From the NCBI GenBank assembly GCA_035495435.1, contig DATJFV010000020.1:1-64000 (forward strand): a DNA stretch of 64,000 nt, in the 5' to 3' direction. The translations under genes were made by a program, and so were the position numbers. Source of the DNA: JBDSKH01 sp035495435 (GTDB lineage: Bacteria; Actinomycetota; Actinomycetes; Actinomycetales; Microbacteriaceae). The notes under the pieces were generated by a model, which was given only the letters and a program-made list of their open reading frames with translations, did not search any database and had not been told where the DNA came from. Positions 15,677 through 24,076 of this stretch are shown piece by piece; within the stretch, counting starts at the first letter, position 1, and each line of letters begins with the position of its first letter.

Positions 15677-16513
15677 ATGCCGACGACGCCAGCCCCGAAC
15701 CCGCTTGACGAGCCCACCGCCGATCCGTTCGCGATCGCCGCCCAGGCCGCGCAGCAGCTCGCGGATGCCACGGGCGTGCCGCGACACGACATCGCCCTGA
15801 CCCTGGGCAGCGGGTGGGGCCAGGCCGCCGACCTGATCGGCGAGACCACCCACACCGTGCCGGCGACCGAGATCGTGGGATTCAGCGCGTCGAAGGTGGC
15901 CGGGCACTCGGGTACCTTGCGCAGCATCCTGCTGCCGGACGGTCGGCGCGCCCTCGTCATCGGCGCGCGGACGCACTTCTACGAAGGTCACGGCGTGCGC
16001 CGCGTGGTGCATTCGGTGCGCACCGCCGCGGCCGCGGGCGCGACGACGATGATCCTCACCAACGGCGCAGGCGGAATCAAGGACACCTGGCGGCCCGGTC
16101 AGCCGGTACTGATCAGCGACCACATCAACCTGACGGCGAACTCGCCCCTCGAGGGAGCGACCTTCGTCGATCTCACCGATCTGTACTCTCACCGCCTGCG
16201 CGAGGTGGCCCGTTCGGTCGCACCCGATCTGGACGAGGGCGTATACGTGCAGTTCCGCGGCCCGCATTACGAAACCCCCGCCGAGGTGCAGATGGCGAAG
16301 ACGATCGGCGGCCACATCGTGGGGATGTCGACGGCGCTCGAGGCGATCGCGGCACGGGAGGCGGGCATGGAGATCCTCGGTCTCTCGCTGATCACCAACC
16401 TGGCCGCCGGCATCTCGAAGGAGAAGCTGTCGCACGCCGAGGTCATCCAAGCCGGCAAGGATGCCGAGGCGGTGCTCGGCGGCCTGCTCGCGCGCATCGT
16501 GGAGAAGCTGTGA
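15677..16513 (+). CDS. Purine nucleoside phosphorylase (trimeric type)
   Basis: A 278-residue enzyme of the trimeric PNP/MTAP family, phosphorolysing inosine and guanosine (and their deoxy forms) to the base and (deoxy)ribose-1-phosphate. The phosphate loop TLGSGWG, the HFYEGHG active-site segment, NGAGGI, and the purine-binding region with GPHYETPAE and GMSTALEAIAAREAGM are visible, as in human and mycobacterial PNP. The stop overlaps the GTG of the following sugar-phosphate mutase (GTGA), so ribose-1-phosphate release and sugar-phosphate metabolism are co-translated. It is one of several nucleoside salvage genes between 15 and 28 kb. Confidence 0.95.
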   Translation: MPTTPAPNPLDEPTADPFAIAAQAAQQLADATGVPRHDIALTLGSGWGQAADLIGETTHTVPATEIVGFSASKVAGHSGTLRSILLPDGRRALVIGARTHFYEGHGVRRVVHSVRTAAAAGATTMILTNGAGGIKDTWRPGQPVLISDHINLTANSPLEGATFVDLTDLYSHRLREVARSVAPDLDEGVYVQFRGPHYETPAEVQMAKTIGGHIVGMSTALEAIAAREAGMEILGLSLITNLAAGISKEKLSHAEVIQAGKDAEAVLGGLLARIVEKL

Positions 16514-18195
16514 CCACGCCCGCGACCCCGCTCGATGCCGCCATCGCCCTGGCCCGCGCCTGGATGGCACAGGACCCCGACCCGGCGACACGTGCCGAAC
16601 TCGACGCGCTCGTGGCGCGTGCCGACGCCGGCGAGGATGCGGCGATCGCGGATCTCAGCTCCCGCTTCTCGGGCCGCCTCGACTTCGGCACCGCGGGCCT
16701 GCGCGGCGAACTCGGTGCCGGCCCGACCCGCATGAACCGTGTGCTCGTCGCCCAGGCCGCGGCCGGACTCGCCGCATTCCTGCTGACCCGCGAACCGAAC
16801 CCGTCGGTCGTGATCGGATATGACGGCCGCCACAACTCGGCGATCTTCGCACGCGACACCGCCGAGATCATGCACGCCGCCGGCGTGCAGGCGACGCTGC
16901 TGCCGCGCCTGCTGCCCACCCCGGTGCTGGCGTTCGCGGTGCGCTTCTTCGCCGCCTCGGCCGGGGTGATGGTGACCGCGTCGCACAACCCGGCGGCGGA
17001 CAACGGCTACAAGGTCTATCTGGGTGGCGGCGACGGCGGCTCGCAGATTGTGCCGCCGGCCGACGCCGAGATCCAGGCCGCCATTCTCGACGTCGCCCGC
17101 GGGTCGATCGCCGACCTGCCGCGCTCGACAGCATTCGCGACCGCCGGCGATGACGTGGTCGATGCGTACATCACCGCGACCGCGGCGGTCGCGCGGCCCG
17201 GTGCCCCGGCATCCGCGCTGCGCTACGTCTACACCCCCATGCACGGAGTGGGGCTCGAGACCGCGCGGGCGGTCTTCGCCGACGCCGGCTTCCCGGATAT
17301 GCACGTCGTCGCGGAGCAGGCGCATCCCGACCCCGACTTCCCCACCGTCGCGTTCCCGAACCCCGAAGAACCCGGCGCCATGGATCTCGCTCTGGCTCTC
17401 GCGGCCGATGTCGACGCCGATCTCGTCATCGCCAACGACCCCGATGCCGACCGCGTCGCGGTGGGCGTGCGCGAGTCCGCGGGCTGGCGGCGCCTGACCG
17501 GCAACGAGGTGGGCTGGCTGCTCGGCTGGCGCGCCGCGCGGATGGCTGCGGACGGCGGCGCCGGGTCGGCGGGAACGCTGGCCTGCTCGCTGGTGTCGTC
17601 GCCCGCCCTCGGGGCCGTGGCCGCCGCATCCGGCCTGAACTGGGTCGAGACCCTCACCGGGTTCAAGTGGATCTCGCGGGCGCCGGGCCTGGTCTTCGGC
17701 TACGAGGAGGCGCTGGGCTACCTGGTCGACCCGCAGAAGGTGCGCGACAAGGACGGCATCTCGGCCGCCGTCGCGGTGCTCGAACTCTTCGCCGAGCTGA
17801 AGGCGCAGGGCATCTCGTATGAGCAGCACCTGGCCTCCTTCGCCGAGCAGTTCGGGGGGTACGCGTCGTCGCAGATCTCGATCCGCGTCGCCGACCTCTC
17901 GATCATCCCCGCCACGATGTCGCGGCTGCGGGCGAGTCCGCCGACTGTGGTGAACGGGCTCGCCGTGGAGGCTTTGGAGGACTTCATGGAGGGACGCGAC
18001 GGCTTCCCGCCGAACGACATCCTGCGCCTGCGCTTCGCCGGCGGCCGCGTCATCGTCCGGCCCTCGGGCACCGAGCCCAAGCTCAAGTGCTACCTCGATG
18101 CCTGGTCGACGGATGGCACGGCGGCCGAGCGACTCGCTGCGGCCGAGCAGCGGGTCGCCGCACTCGACGCCGGCATGCGGGAGCTGCTGGGCTAG
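16510..18195 (+). CDS. Phosphohexomutase/phosphopentomutase (alpha-D-phosphohexomutase superfamily)
   Basis: A 561-residue four-domain mutase, often labelled PmmB or phospho-sugar mutase. The phosphoserine loop TASHNPAADNG (Ser158), the metal loop NDPDADRVAV, the sugar-recognition GYEEALGYLVDP and the C-terminal phosphate-binding RPSGTEPKLKCY are visible. Family members of this subgroup act on phosphoglucose, phosphomannose or, in nucleoside catabolism, phosphoribose. Its coupling to pnp (four-base overlap) favours ribose-1-phosphate to ribose-5-phosphate conversion; that assignment is inference. The GTG start at 16510 is chosen from the overlap and the family N-terminus; the open frame extends upstream inside pnp without family similarity. 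Confidence 0.9.
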   Translation: MTTPATPLDAAIALARAWMAQDPDPATRAELDALVARADAGEDAAIADLSSRFSGRLDFGTAGLRGELGAGPTRMNRVLVAQAAAGLAAFLLTREPNPSVVIGYDGRHNSAIFARDTAEIMHAAGVQATLLPRLLPTPVLAFAVRFFAASAGVMVTASHNPAADNGYKVYLGGGDGGSQIVPPADAEIQAAILDVARGSIADLPRSTAFATAGDDVVDAYITATAAVARPGAPASALRYVYTPMHGVGLETARAVFADAGFPDMHVVAEQAHPDPDFPTVAFPNPEEPGAMDLALALAADVDADLVIANDPDADRVAVGVRESAGWRRLTGNEVGWLLGWRAARMAADGGAGSAGTLACSLVSSPALGAVAAASGLNWVETLTGFKWISRAPGLVFGYEEALGYLVDPQKVRDKDGISAAVAVLELFAELKAQGISYEQHLASFAEQFGGYASSQISIRVADLSIIPATMSRLRASPPTVVNGLAVEALEDFMEGRDGFPPNDILRLRFAGGRVIVRPSGTEPKLKCYLDAWSTDGTAAERLAAAEQRVAALDAGMRELLG

Positions 18196-18198
18196 TAC

Positions 18199-18471
18199 CT
18201 ACTCGAGGGCGCGACGCAGCTTGTCGCTCAACTCCTCGGTATCGAAGTAGTTCTCCACAATCACGACGTCGGCGAACGTGTGGCCGATCGCGTTCAGGAA
18301 CTCTGGACCCGTGAGGATCACCTGGGCATCATCGGATTCGGCGGCGAGCGAATCGAGGTCGCACGCGACCACCGTCGCCTCGATGCCCAGGCGGTTCAGC
18401 ACACGTTCGGCGTTCACTTTCAGAATGCCGCTGGTGCCGATGCCGGCTCCGCAGATCGCGACGATCTTCAT
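18199..18471 (-). CDS. PTS EIIB component, ascorbate/galactitol-like
   Basis: A 90-residue PTS IIB protein. The phosphocysteine loop is KIVAICGAGIGTSG with Cys7, of the SgaB/UlaB-GatB type, and the remainder forms a Rossmann-like alpha/beta fold of the expected length. It would accept phosphate from the EIIA encoded just upstream. It is the last gene of an add-EIIA-EIIB operon and starts seven bases after the EIIA stop. No EIIC permease is visible in this window, so the sugar, or a regulatory instead of transport role, is unclear. Confidence 0.88.
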   Translation of the reverse strand: MKIVAICGAGIGTSGILKVNAERVLNRLGIEATVVACDLDSLAAESDDAQVILTGPEFLNAIGHTFADVVIVENYFDTEELSDKLRRALE

Positions 18472-18478
18472 GCCGCGC

Positions 18479-18955
18479 TCACGCCGCGTCCATCGGCTCG
18501 GAGGGGTAGCCGGCGGGCGCGCCCAGAATCCGGCGCACCTCGTCAGGGGTTGCGGCGGCGGCGAGACGTTCGACGGCGTCGGAGTCGTTGAACACGTTCG
18601 CCAGGGCGGCCACCACCGACAGGTGGGTGGCGAAGCCGGCGGCAAGCCCCAGCACCACCCGCACCGGGTCGTTGTAGGGGTGGCCGAACGACACCGGCGT
18701 AGCCAGGGTCACGACCGAGAGGCCGTCGGCCAGGACCTCCGGTCCGGGCCGGGCGTGCGCAAGGGCGAGACCGGGTGCGATGACGACGTAGGGCCCGTGC
18801 TCGTCGATCATGCGGATCATCTCGTCGGCATAGGCCGGCTGAGCCGCGCCCGTGCGCGCCAGCGCCGCGCCCGCCAGGGTGACGGCCGCACGCCAGTCGG
18901 CGGCGTGCGCGCCAAGCTGCACGCCGTCGTCCGGGAGCGGGGGCAGGGTGGTCAC
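18479..18955 (-). CDS. PTS EIIA component, mannitol/ascorbate type
   Basis: A 158-residue PTS_EIIA_2 protein. The phospho-histidine motif PGLALAHARP places the active residue at His67; the preceding DEHGPYVVIAP strand and following VSFGHPYNDPVRVVLGLAA region fit the UlaC/SgaA family. The GTG start overlaps the adenosine deaminase stop by four bases (GTGA), and EIIB follows. EI for the phosphorelay is encoded at 36.7 kb; HPr is not in the window. Linking EIIA to adenosine deaminase suggests a signal connecting PTS phosphorylation with nucleoside use, or a nucleoside-derived sugar as substrate; both are inference. Confidence 0.85.
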   Translation of the reverse strand: MTTLPPLPDDGVQLGAHAADWRAAVTLAGAALARTGAAQPAYADEMIRMIDEHGPYVVIAPGLALAHARPGPEVLADGLSVVTLATPVSFGHPYNDPVRVVLGLAAGFATHLSVVAALANVFNDSDAVERLAAAATPDEVRRILGAPAGYPSEPMDAA

Positions 18956-20067
18956 GCCGCGCCGAACCCCGCGGTGATGCGCTCGATCAGCTCCTGGCGG
19001 TCTTCCAAGGGCAGGAAGGCGGCCTCGGCCGCATTCAGCTGGAAGGCGAGCACGTCGTCGGCGTCGTACCCGAAGGTGTCGGCCAGGATGCCGATCTCCT
19101 TCGTCAGATCGGTCGCGCTCATCAGACGGTTGTCGGTGTTCACCGTCACGCGGAAGCCCAACTGGTACAGCATGTCGAAAGGGTGGTCGGCCATCGTGTC
19201 GCCCCAGGCCGCGAAAGCCCCGGTCTGCAGGTTCGAGCTGGGGCTGCACTCGAGGGTGACGCCGCGGTCCTTCACCCACTGGGCCAGACGACCCAGCGTG
19301 ACGTACTGGGCGTCATCGTCCTCGCCCTCGACCGCGATGTCCTCGGCGATCCGCACCCCGTGGCCGAGGCGCAGGGCCCGACCGTCGATGAGGGCACCCC
19401 GGATGCTGTCGAGCCCGTCCGCTTCGCCGGCATGCACCGTGGTCGGGAACCACTCGTTCGCGAGCAGGTCGAACGCCGCCTGCTGTCCGGACGCCGGGAA
19501 GCCGGCCTCGGGGCCGGCGATGTCGAAGCCGACCACGCCCCGATCCCGGTGGCGCAGCGCCAGCTCGGCGATCTCGGTGCCGTGCGAGATGTGGCGCATA
19601 GCGCTCACCAGCTGGCCGATCCGGATGTCGTGGCCGCTCGTGCGCGCCGCATCGACCGCCTGGTCGATGCCCTCCTGCACCGCCTCGACCGCGTCGTCGA
19701 GAGTCAGACCGCGGCTGAGGTGCTGCTCGGGCGCCCAGCGGATTTCGCCGTACACGACGCCATCCGCCACCAGATCCTCGACGAAGTCGCGCGCGACCCG
19801 GGTGAGGCCCTCGCGGGTCTGCATCACGGAGAGGGTGACGTCGAAGGTTTTGAGGTACTCGACGAGCGAGCCACTGTCGGATTTCTCAGCGAACCAGCTG
19901 GCCAGCTGCGCGCCATCCGCGGCAGGAAGCTCGATGCCCAGCGGCTCGGCGAGCTCGATGATGGTCTGCGGACGCAGTCCGCCGTCGAGGTGGTCGTGCA
20001 AAGAAACCTTGGGCAGGTCGCGGATCGGCACCGGACTCCCCGGAAGTGCGGCTGCGGTGTCGCTCAT
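18952..20067 (-). CDS. add: Adenosine deaminase
   Basis: A 371-residue metal-dependent hydrolase deaminating adenosine and deoxyadenosine to inosine derivatives. The first zinc-ligand pair is in SLHDHLDGG (His24, His26), followed by the HAGEADG segment (zinc His and catalytic Glu region), LGHGVRI and the SPSSNLQTGAF and TDNRLM segments near the C-terminus. Length and motif order match bacterial Add. TAGATT lies six bases before the ATG, so the mRNA is probably leaderless. It begins the add-EIIA-EIIB operon. Inosine made here is a substrate for the pnp product encoded nearby. Confidence 0.96.
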   Translation of the reverse strand: MSDTAAALPGSPVPIRDLPKVSLHDHLDGGLRPQTIIELAEPLGIELPAADGAQLASWFAEKSDSGSLVEYLKTFDVTLSVMQTREGLTRVARDFVEDLVADGVVYGEIRWAPEQHLSRGLTLDDAVEAVQEGIDQAVDAARTSGHDIRIGQLVSAMRHISHGTEIAELALRHRDRGVVGFDIAGPEAGFPASGQQAAFDLLANEWFPTTVHAGEADGLDSIRGALIDGRALRLGHGVRIAEDIAVEGEDDDAQYVTLGRLAQWVKDRGVTLECSPSSNLQTGAFAAWGDTMADHPFDMLYQLGFRVTVNTDNRLMSATDLTKEIGILADTFGYDADDVLAFQLNAAEAAFLPLEDRQELIERITAGFGAA

Positions 20068-20073
20068 GCGCCC

Positions 20074-20079
20074 AATCTA
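20074..20079 (-). promoter_or_regulatory. -10 element TAGATT of add (leaderless)
   Basis: The minus strand reads TAGATT, six bases, ATG (20067). It is divergent from the nucleoside hydrolase promoter, whose -10 is 16 bp away. Confidence 0.6.
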
Positions 20080-20095
20080 TCGGGCTGGCATTGCC

Positions 20096-20101
20096 TAGGC
20101 T
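20096..20101 (+). promoter_or_regulatory. -10 element TAGGCT of the nucleoside hydrolase gene (leaderless)
   Basis: TAGGCT is followed by six bases and the ATG at 20108. Confidence 0.6.
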
Positions 20102-20107
20102 GAGAGC

Positions 20108-21055
20108 ATGCCCCGCAAGATCATCCTCGACTGCGACCCCGGCCACGACGACGCCGTCGCGCTGCTGCTCGCTCACGGAAACCCCGACATCGAGCTCGTC
20201 GGCGTGACCACGGTGATGGGCAACCAGACACTCGACAAGGTGACCCGAAACGCCCTCTCGGTGGCACGCGTCGCCGGCATGACCGGCGTGCCGTTCGCAC
20301 GAGGGGCGGCGCGCCCGCTCGTGCGCGAAGTGGAGACCGCGGAAAGCATCCACGGCGACTCGGGCCTCGACGGGCCGGTGCTGCCCGAGCCGACGATCGA
20401 GCTCGACCCGCGCCCGGCCGCACAGTTCCTGATCGACACGATCATGGCATCCGAGCCGGGCGAGATCACTCTCGTCGCCACGGGTGCACTGACCAACCTC
20501 GCCCTCGCCGCCCGACTTGAGCCCCGCATCGTTCCGCGCGTGCGCGAGGTCGTCCTGATGGGCGGCGGCGCCCACGTGGGCAACTGGAGCCCGGTCGCCG
20601 AGTTCAACATCGTCATCGACCCCGAGGCCGCAGCCATCGTCTTCAACGAGGCGTGGACCGTGACCATGGTCGGCCTCGACCTGACCCACCAGGCGCTCGC
20701 GACCCCCGAGGTGATCGCGGCGATCCAGGCGGTCGGCACGGGCCCGGCGAAGTTCGTCGACGAGCTGATGGTGTTCTTCGCCGAGAGCTACAAAGACGCC
20801 CAGGGGTTCGACTACCCGCCGGTCCACGACCCGTGCGCGGTCGCGTACGTGATCGACCCGACCCTCATGCGTACCGTACGCGCACCGATCGACATCGAAC
20901 TCACGGGCGGGCTGACGCTCGGCATGACGGTGGTCGACCTGCGCGAGCCGGCCGGACCCGACGTGACCACCCAGGTCGCCTTCGACCTCGACCACGCCCG
21001 GTTCTGGGCGCTCGTGGTCGACGCGCTCGAGCGCATCGGCGACCCTGCCGAGTGA
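20108..21055 (+). CDS. Nucleoside hydrolase (IunH/RihB-like)
   Basis: A 315-residue N-ribohydrolase splitting nucleosides into base and ribose. The calcium and catalytic aspartate cluster DCDPGHDDA (residues 8-16) is typical. VTTVMGNQTLDKVTRNA, the VLMGGG strand with the following NxxAEFNI segment, and the C-terminal PVHDPCAVAYVID (calcium and ribose ligands) follow. Substrate preference (pyrimidine or purine) is not clear from motifs. It is a single gene between divergent add and convergent deoA, inside the nucleoside salvage region. Confidence 0.93.
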   Translation: MPRKIILDCDPGHDDAVALLLAHGNPDIELVGVTTVMGNQTLDKVTRNALSVARVAGMTGVPFARGAARPLVREVETAESIHGDSGLDGPVLPEPTIELDPRPAAQFLIDTIMASEPGEITLVATGALTNLALAARLEPRIVPRVREVVLMGGGAHVGNWSPVAEFNIVIDPEAAAIVFNEAWTVTMVGLDLTHQALATPEVIAAIQAVGTGPAKFVDELMVFFAESYKDAQGFDYPPVHDPCAVAYVIDPTLMRTVRAPIDIELTGGLTLGMTVVDLREPAGPDVTTQVAFDLDHARFWALVVDALERIGDPAE

Positions 21056-21077
21056 GCAGTGCCCCGTCGCGGCCTCC

Positions 21078-22373
21078 TCAGCCGGCGATACGGCCCTGGA
21101 TGAGCGCTCCGCCGTTCTCGACGGCGTCCCCGACGTCGCCGATCGCATAGGCGCCGTCCAGCGCCTCGAGCGCACGCTCGAACCGCTCCGGCTCGTCCGT
21201 TCCCAGCGTGAAGAGAGCTTGCCCCTTCGTGACCGGGTCGCCGGGCTTCACATGCAGCTCGATGCCGGCGGAATGATGCACCGGGTCCTCCTTGCGTGCC
21301 CGGCCCGCCCCGAGACGCCAGGCGGAGATGCCGAACGGCAGCGCCTCCTGCTTCACGAGGATTCCGTCGCGATCGGCGGTGACCACGTGGGTCTCTGTCG
21401 GGGTCGGCAGCGGGGCATCCGGATCGCCGCCCTGGGCCGAGATCATCGCGCGCCAGGTGTCCATCGCCTGACCTCCGGCGAGGTGCCCCTCGACATCCGC
21501 GTCGGGAATACCGGCCAGGTCGAGCATTTCGCGCGCCAACGCCAGGGTCAGTTCCACCACATCCGCCGGCCCGCCGCCCGCCAGCACCTCGACCGATTCA
21601 CGCACCTCGTTCGCGTTGCCGATCGCGCGGCCGAGCGGCACGTTCATGTTGGTCAGCAGAGCTCGCGTCGCGACAGCGGAGTCGTTGCCCAGCGCCACCA
21701 TCGTCTCGGCCAGTTCGCGCGACCGCGCCGGATCCTGCATGAACGCGCCCGAGCCGAACTTGACGTCGAGCACGAGCGCGGCGGTGCCTTCGGCGATCTT
21801 CTTGGACATGATCGACGACGCGATCAGCGGGATCGCCTCCACCGTGCCGGTGATGTCACGCAGGGCGTAGAGCTTCTTGTCGGCCGGCGCCAGACCGGAG
21901 CCGGCAGCGCAGATCACCGCGCCCACGCTCTCCAGCTGCGCCATGAACTCCTCGTTCGACAGCGCCGCGCGCCAGCCGGGGATCGATTCCAGTTTGTCGA
22001 GCGTGCCGCCGGTGTGCCCCAGCCCGCGACCCGACAACTGCGGCACGGCCACGCCGAACGAGGCCACCAGCGGCGCAAGAGGAAGGGTGATCTTGTCGCC
22101 CACACCCCCGGTGGAGTGCTTGTCGGTCGTGCGCTTCGACAGCCCCGAGAAGTCGAGCCGCTCGCCCGAGGCGATCATCGCCTGCGTGAGATCGCGGATC
22201 TCGTCGCGCGACATCCCGCGCAGGAAAATCGCCATCGTCATCGCCGACATCTGCTCGTCGGCCACGTACCCGCGGGTGTACGCGTCGACCAGCCACGCGA
22301 TCTGCGGCGTCGACAGCGCGCCGCCGTCGCGCTTGGTGCGGATCAGATCGACGACATCGAAGTCCTCAACCAT
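21078..22373 (-). CDS. deoA: Thymidine phosphorylase
   Basis: A 431-residue pyrimidine nucleoside phosphorylase producing thymine (or uracil) and 2-deoxyribose-1-phosphate (or ribose-1-phosphate). The N-terminal helical domain, the phosphate-binding KHSTGGVGDK, the GTLDKLESIPGW motif and the KFGSGAFM segment are present, with the C-terminal PYNP domain (EADPVHH-like HHSAGIELHVKPGDPV). It is co-transcribed after cdd: its ATG overlaps the cdd stop by eight bases. In the operon it acts after cytidine deaminase, so imported cytidine or deoxycytidine can be deaminated and split. Confidence 0.95.
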   Translation of the reverse strand: MVEDFDVVDLIRTKRDGGALSTPQIAWLVDAYTRGYVADEQMSAMTMAIFLRGMSRDEIRDLTQAMIASGERLDFSGLSKRTTDKHSTGGVGDKITLPLAPLVASFGVAVPQLSGRGLGHTGGTLDKLESIPGWRAALSNEEFMAQLESVGAVICAAGSGLAPADKKLYALRDITGTVEAIPLIASSIMSKKIAEGTAALVLDVKFGSGAFMQDPARSRELAETMVALGNDSAVATRALLTNMNVPLGRAIGNANEVRESVEVLAGGGPADVVELTLALAREMLDLAGIPDADVEGHLAGGQAMDTWRAMISAQGGDPDAPLPTPTETHVVTADRDGILVKQEALPFGISAWRLGAGRARKEDPVHHSAGIELHVKPGDPVTKGQALFTLGTDEPERFERALEALDGAYAIGDVGDAVENGGALIQGRIAG

Positions 22374-22770
22374 TCGCGTACTCCTGCAGGGTGCGCGGGC
22401 CGAACGCGTCGGGGATCACCTCGTCGATGGTCTTGATGCCTGAGACCGTCTCGAGCAGCATGCCCCCGGCCGAATGCTCGAACAGCAACTGCCGGCACCG
22501 GCCGCAGGGCATCAGCGCATTACCGTGCCCGTCGACGCAGGTGAACGCGACCAGCTTGCCGCCACCGGTCATGTGCAACGCCGAGACCAGCGAGCACTCC
22601 GCGCACAGGGTCAGTCCGTACGACGCGTTCTCGACGTTCGCGCCGGTGAGGACGCGCCCGTCGTCGACGATCGCCGCCACCCCGACCGGGAAGTGCGAGT
22701 ACGGAACATAGGCGTGCGTGAGGGCCTCGCGGGCGCGTTCGCGCAGCGACTCCCAGTCGATGTCGGCCAT
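22366..22770 (-). CDS. cdd: Cytidine deaminase
   Basis: A 134-residue zinc cytidine deaminase of the short homotetrameric class. The motif CAEC gives zinc ligand Cys56 and catalytic Glu58; PCGRC supplies Cys89 and Cys92. The substrate loop FPVGVAAIVDDG and NVENASYG are typical. It follows the importer permease genes by 19 bp with a GGAG ribosome site and overlaps deoA by eight bases, so the deaminase is part of the importer-cdd-deoA operon. Confidence 0.97.
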   Translation of the reverse strand: MADIDWESLRERAREALTHAYVPYSHFPVGVAAIVDDGRVLTGANVENASYGLTLCAECSLVSALHMTGGGKLVAFTCVDGHGNALMPCGRCRQLLFEHSAGGMLLETVSGIKTIDEVIPDAFGPRTLQEYANG

Positions 22771-22789
22771 GGTGTCTCCGATCGCCTCC

Positions 22790-24076
22790 TCAGGACTTGA
22801 CGTACGGTTTGCCGTCCGCCGCGGGTGGGCGCGAGGTGCCGACCAGCCCGGCGACGGCGAAGATCGTCACCAGGTAGGGCAGCATCAGCATGAACTCGCT
22901 CGGCACCGGCGAGCCGATGATGCCCAGCACGCTCTGCAGGTTGGTGGCGAAACCGAACAGCAGCGCCGCGAGGGTGGCCCGCAACGGATGCCATTGGCCG
23001 AAGATCACCGCCGCCAGGGCGATGAAGCCCAGGCCGTTGGTCATGTCCTTGTTGAAGGAACTGACCGCGTCGAGCGTGAAGTACGCACCGCCGAGACCGG
23101 CGACCGAGCCCGCCAGCGCCACCGTCCAGAAACGGGTGCGGTTGACGTTGATGCCGACCGTGTCGGCCGCGGTGGGGTGCTCGCCCACGGCGCGCACGCG
23201 CAGACCCCAGCGGGTCTTGTACAGCCCGAACCAGACCAGGAACACCGCGATGTACATCAGGTACACGATGATCGTCTGCCGGAAGAACACCGGCCCGATG
23301 ATCGGGATCTGCGACAGCAGCGGGATGTCGAGCGACGGGAAGCGCTCGGTCGAGTTGAACTGCGGAGCGTTCGAGGTCAGCACCTGCGAATACAGGAAGC
23401 TCGTCAGCCCCGACACCAGCACGTTCAGCACGACACCGACGATCACCTGCTCGACGAGGTAGCGGATCGCGAAGGTGGCCAGCACGAACGCGACCAGAAC
23501 GCTGCCCGCCATCGCGGCGATCAGACCCACCCAGGGGCTGTGCGTGACCGACCCGACGAATGCGGCCGAGAAGGCGCCCAGCAGCAACTGACCCTCGATC
23601 GCCACGTTGACGACGCCGACGCGCTCGCCGATCACGCCGCCCAGGGCGCCGAAGATGATCGGCGTGCTGAGCGCCAGCGCCCCGACCAGCAGTCCGGGCA
23701 CCGGGATGGCGCGCTGTCCGGCAGCCGCCCAGGCCAAGAAGCCGAGCAGGAACAGCACGCCGAACACGGTGATCAGCCACAGCGGCACCTTGCCGGTGCG
23801 GCCACGCGCCGAATACAGGTGCGCGATCACCGCGAGCGCGACCAGGAGCACCGCGATCACGATGACCACCGCGGTCGCCGGGAACACCAGCTGCGGGATC
23901 TGGAAGAAGTCGGCCGTGGTGGACAGCCCGAACGTGCTGTCACCCGACCGCGGTGCCAGGAACGCCAGAACGAGTGCCACGAGGGCGAAGACATCCATCG
24001 CAATCGGCGCCTTCAGGTCGCGCCGGATCGCGGTCTCGCGGACGATCGGGGCGGATGCCGGGGTCGTCGTGGTCAC
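22790..24076 (-). CDS. Nucleoside ABC transporter permease (BMP-type, second permease)
   Basis: A 428-residue permease of the BPD_transp_2 family (NupQ/YufQ-like) with about ten hydrophobic segments. Family marks include the GxLxxxGEHPTAAD-like stretch GLRVRAVGEHPTAADTVGIN and repeated small-residue membrane helices. The first 35 residues are cytoplasmic and polar. Together with the other permease, ATPase and BMP lipoprotein it forms a complete nucleoside importer. The GTG start overlaps the stop of the first permease gene (GTGA). Confidence 0.92.
   Translation of the reverse strand: MTTTTPASAPIVRETAIRRDLKAPIAMDVFALVALVLAFLAPRSGDSTFGLSTTADFFQIPQLVFPATAVVIVIAVLLVALAVIAHLYSARGRTGKVPLWLITVFGVLFLLGFLAWAAAGQRAIPVPGLLVGALALSTPIIFGALGGVIGERVGVVNVAIEGQLLLGAFSAAFVGSVTHSPWVGLIAAMAGSVLVAFVLATFAIRYLVEQVIVGVVLNVLVSGLTSFLYSQVLTSNAPQFNSTERFPSLDIPLLSQIPIIGPVFFRQTIIVYLMYIAVFLVWFGLYKTRWGLRVRAVGEHPTAADTVGINVNRTRFWTVALAGSVAGLGGAYFTLDAVSSFNKDMTNGLGFIALAAVIFGQWHPLRATLAALLFGFATNLQSVLGIIGSPVPSEFMLMLPYLVTIFAVAGLVGTSRPPAADGKPYVKS

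Noticed and set aside
15599..16591. N-terminal extension of the quinone reductase frame
   Set aside because: The extension is antisense to pnp and low-complexity; the FAD motif begins a few residues after 15598.
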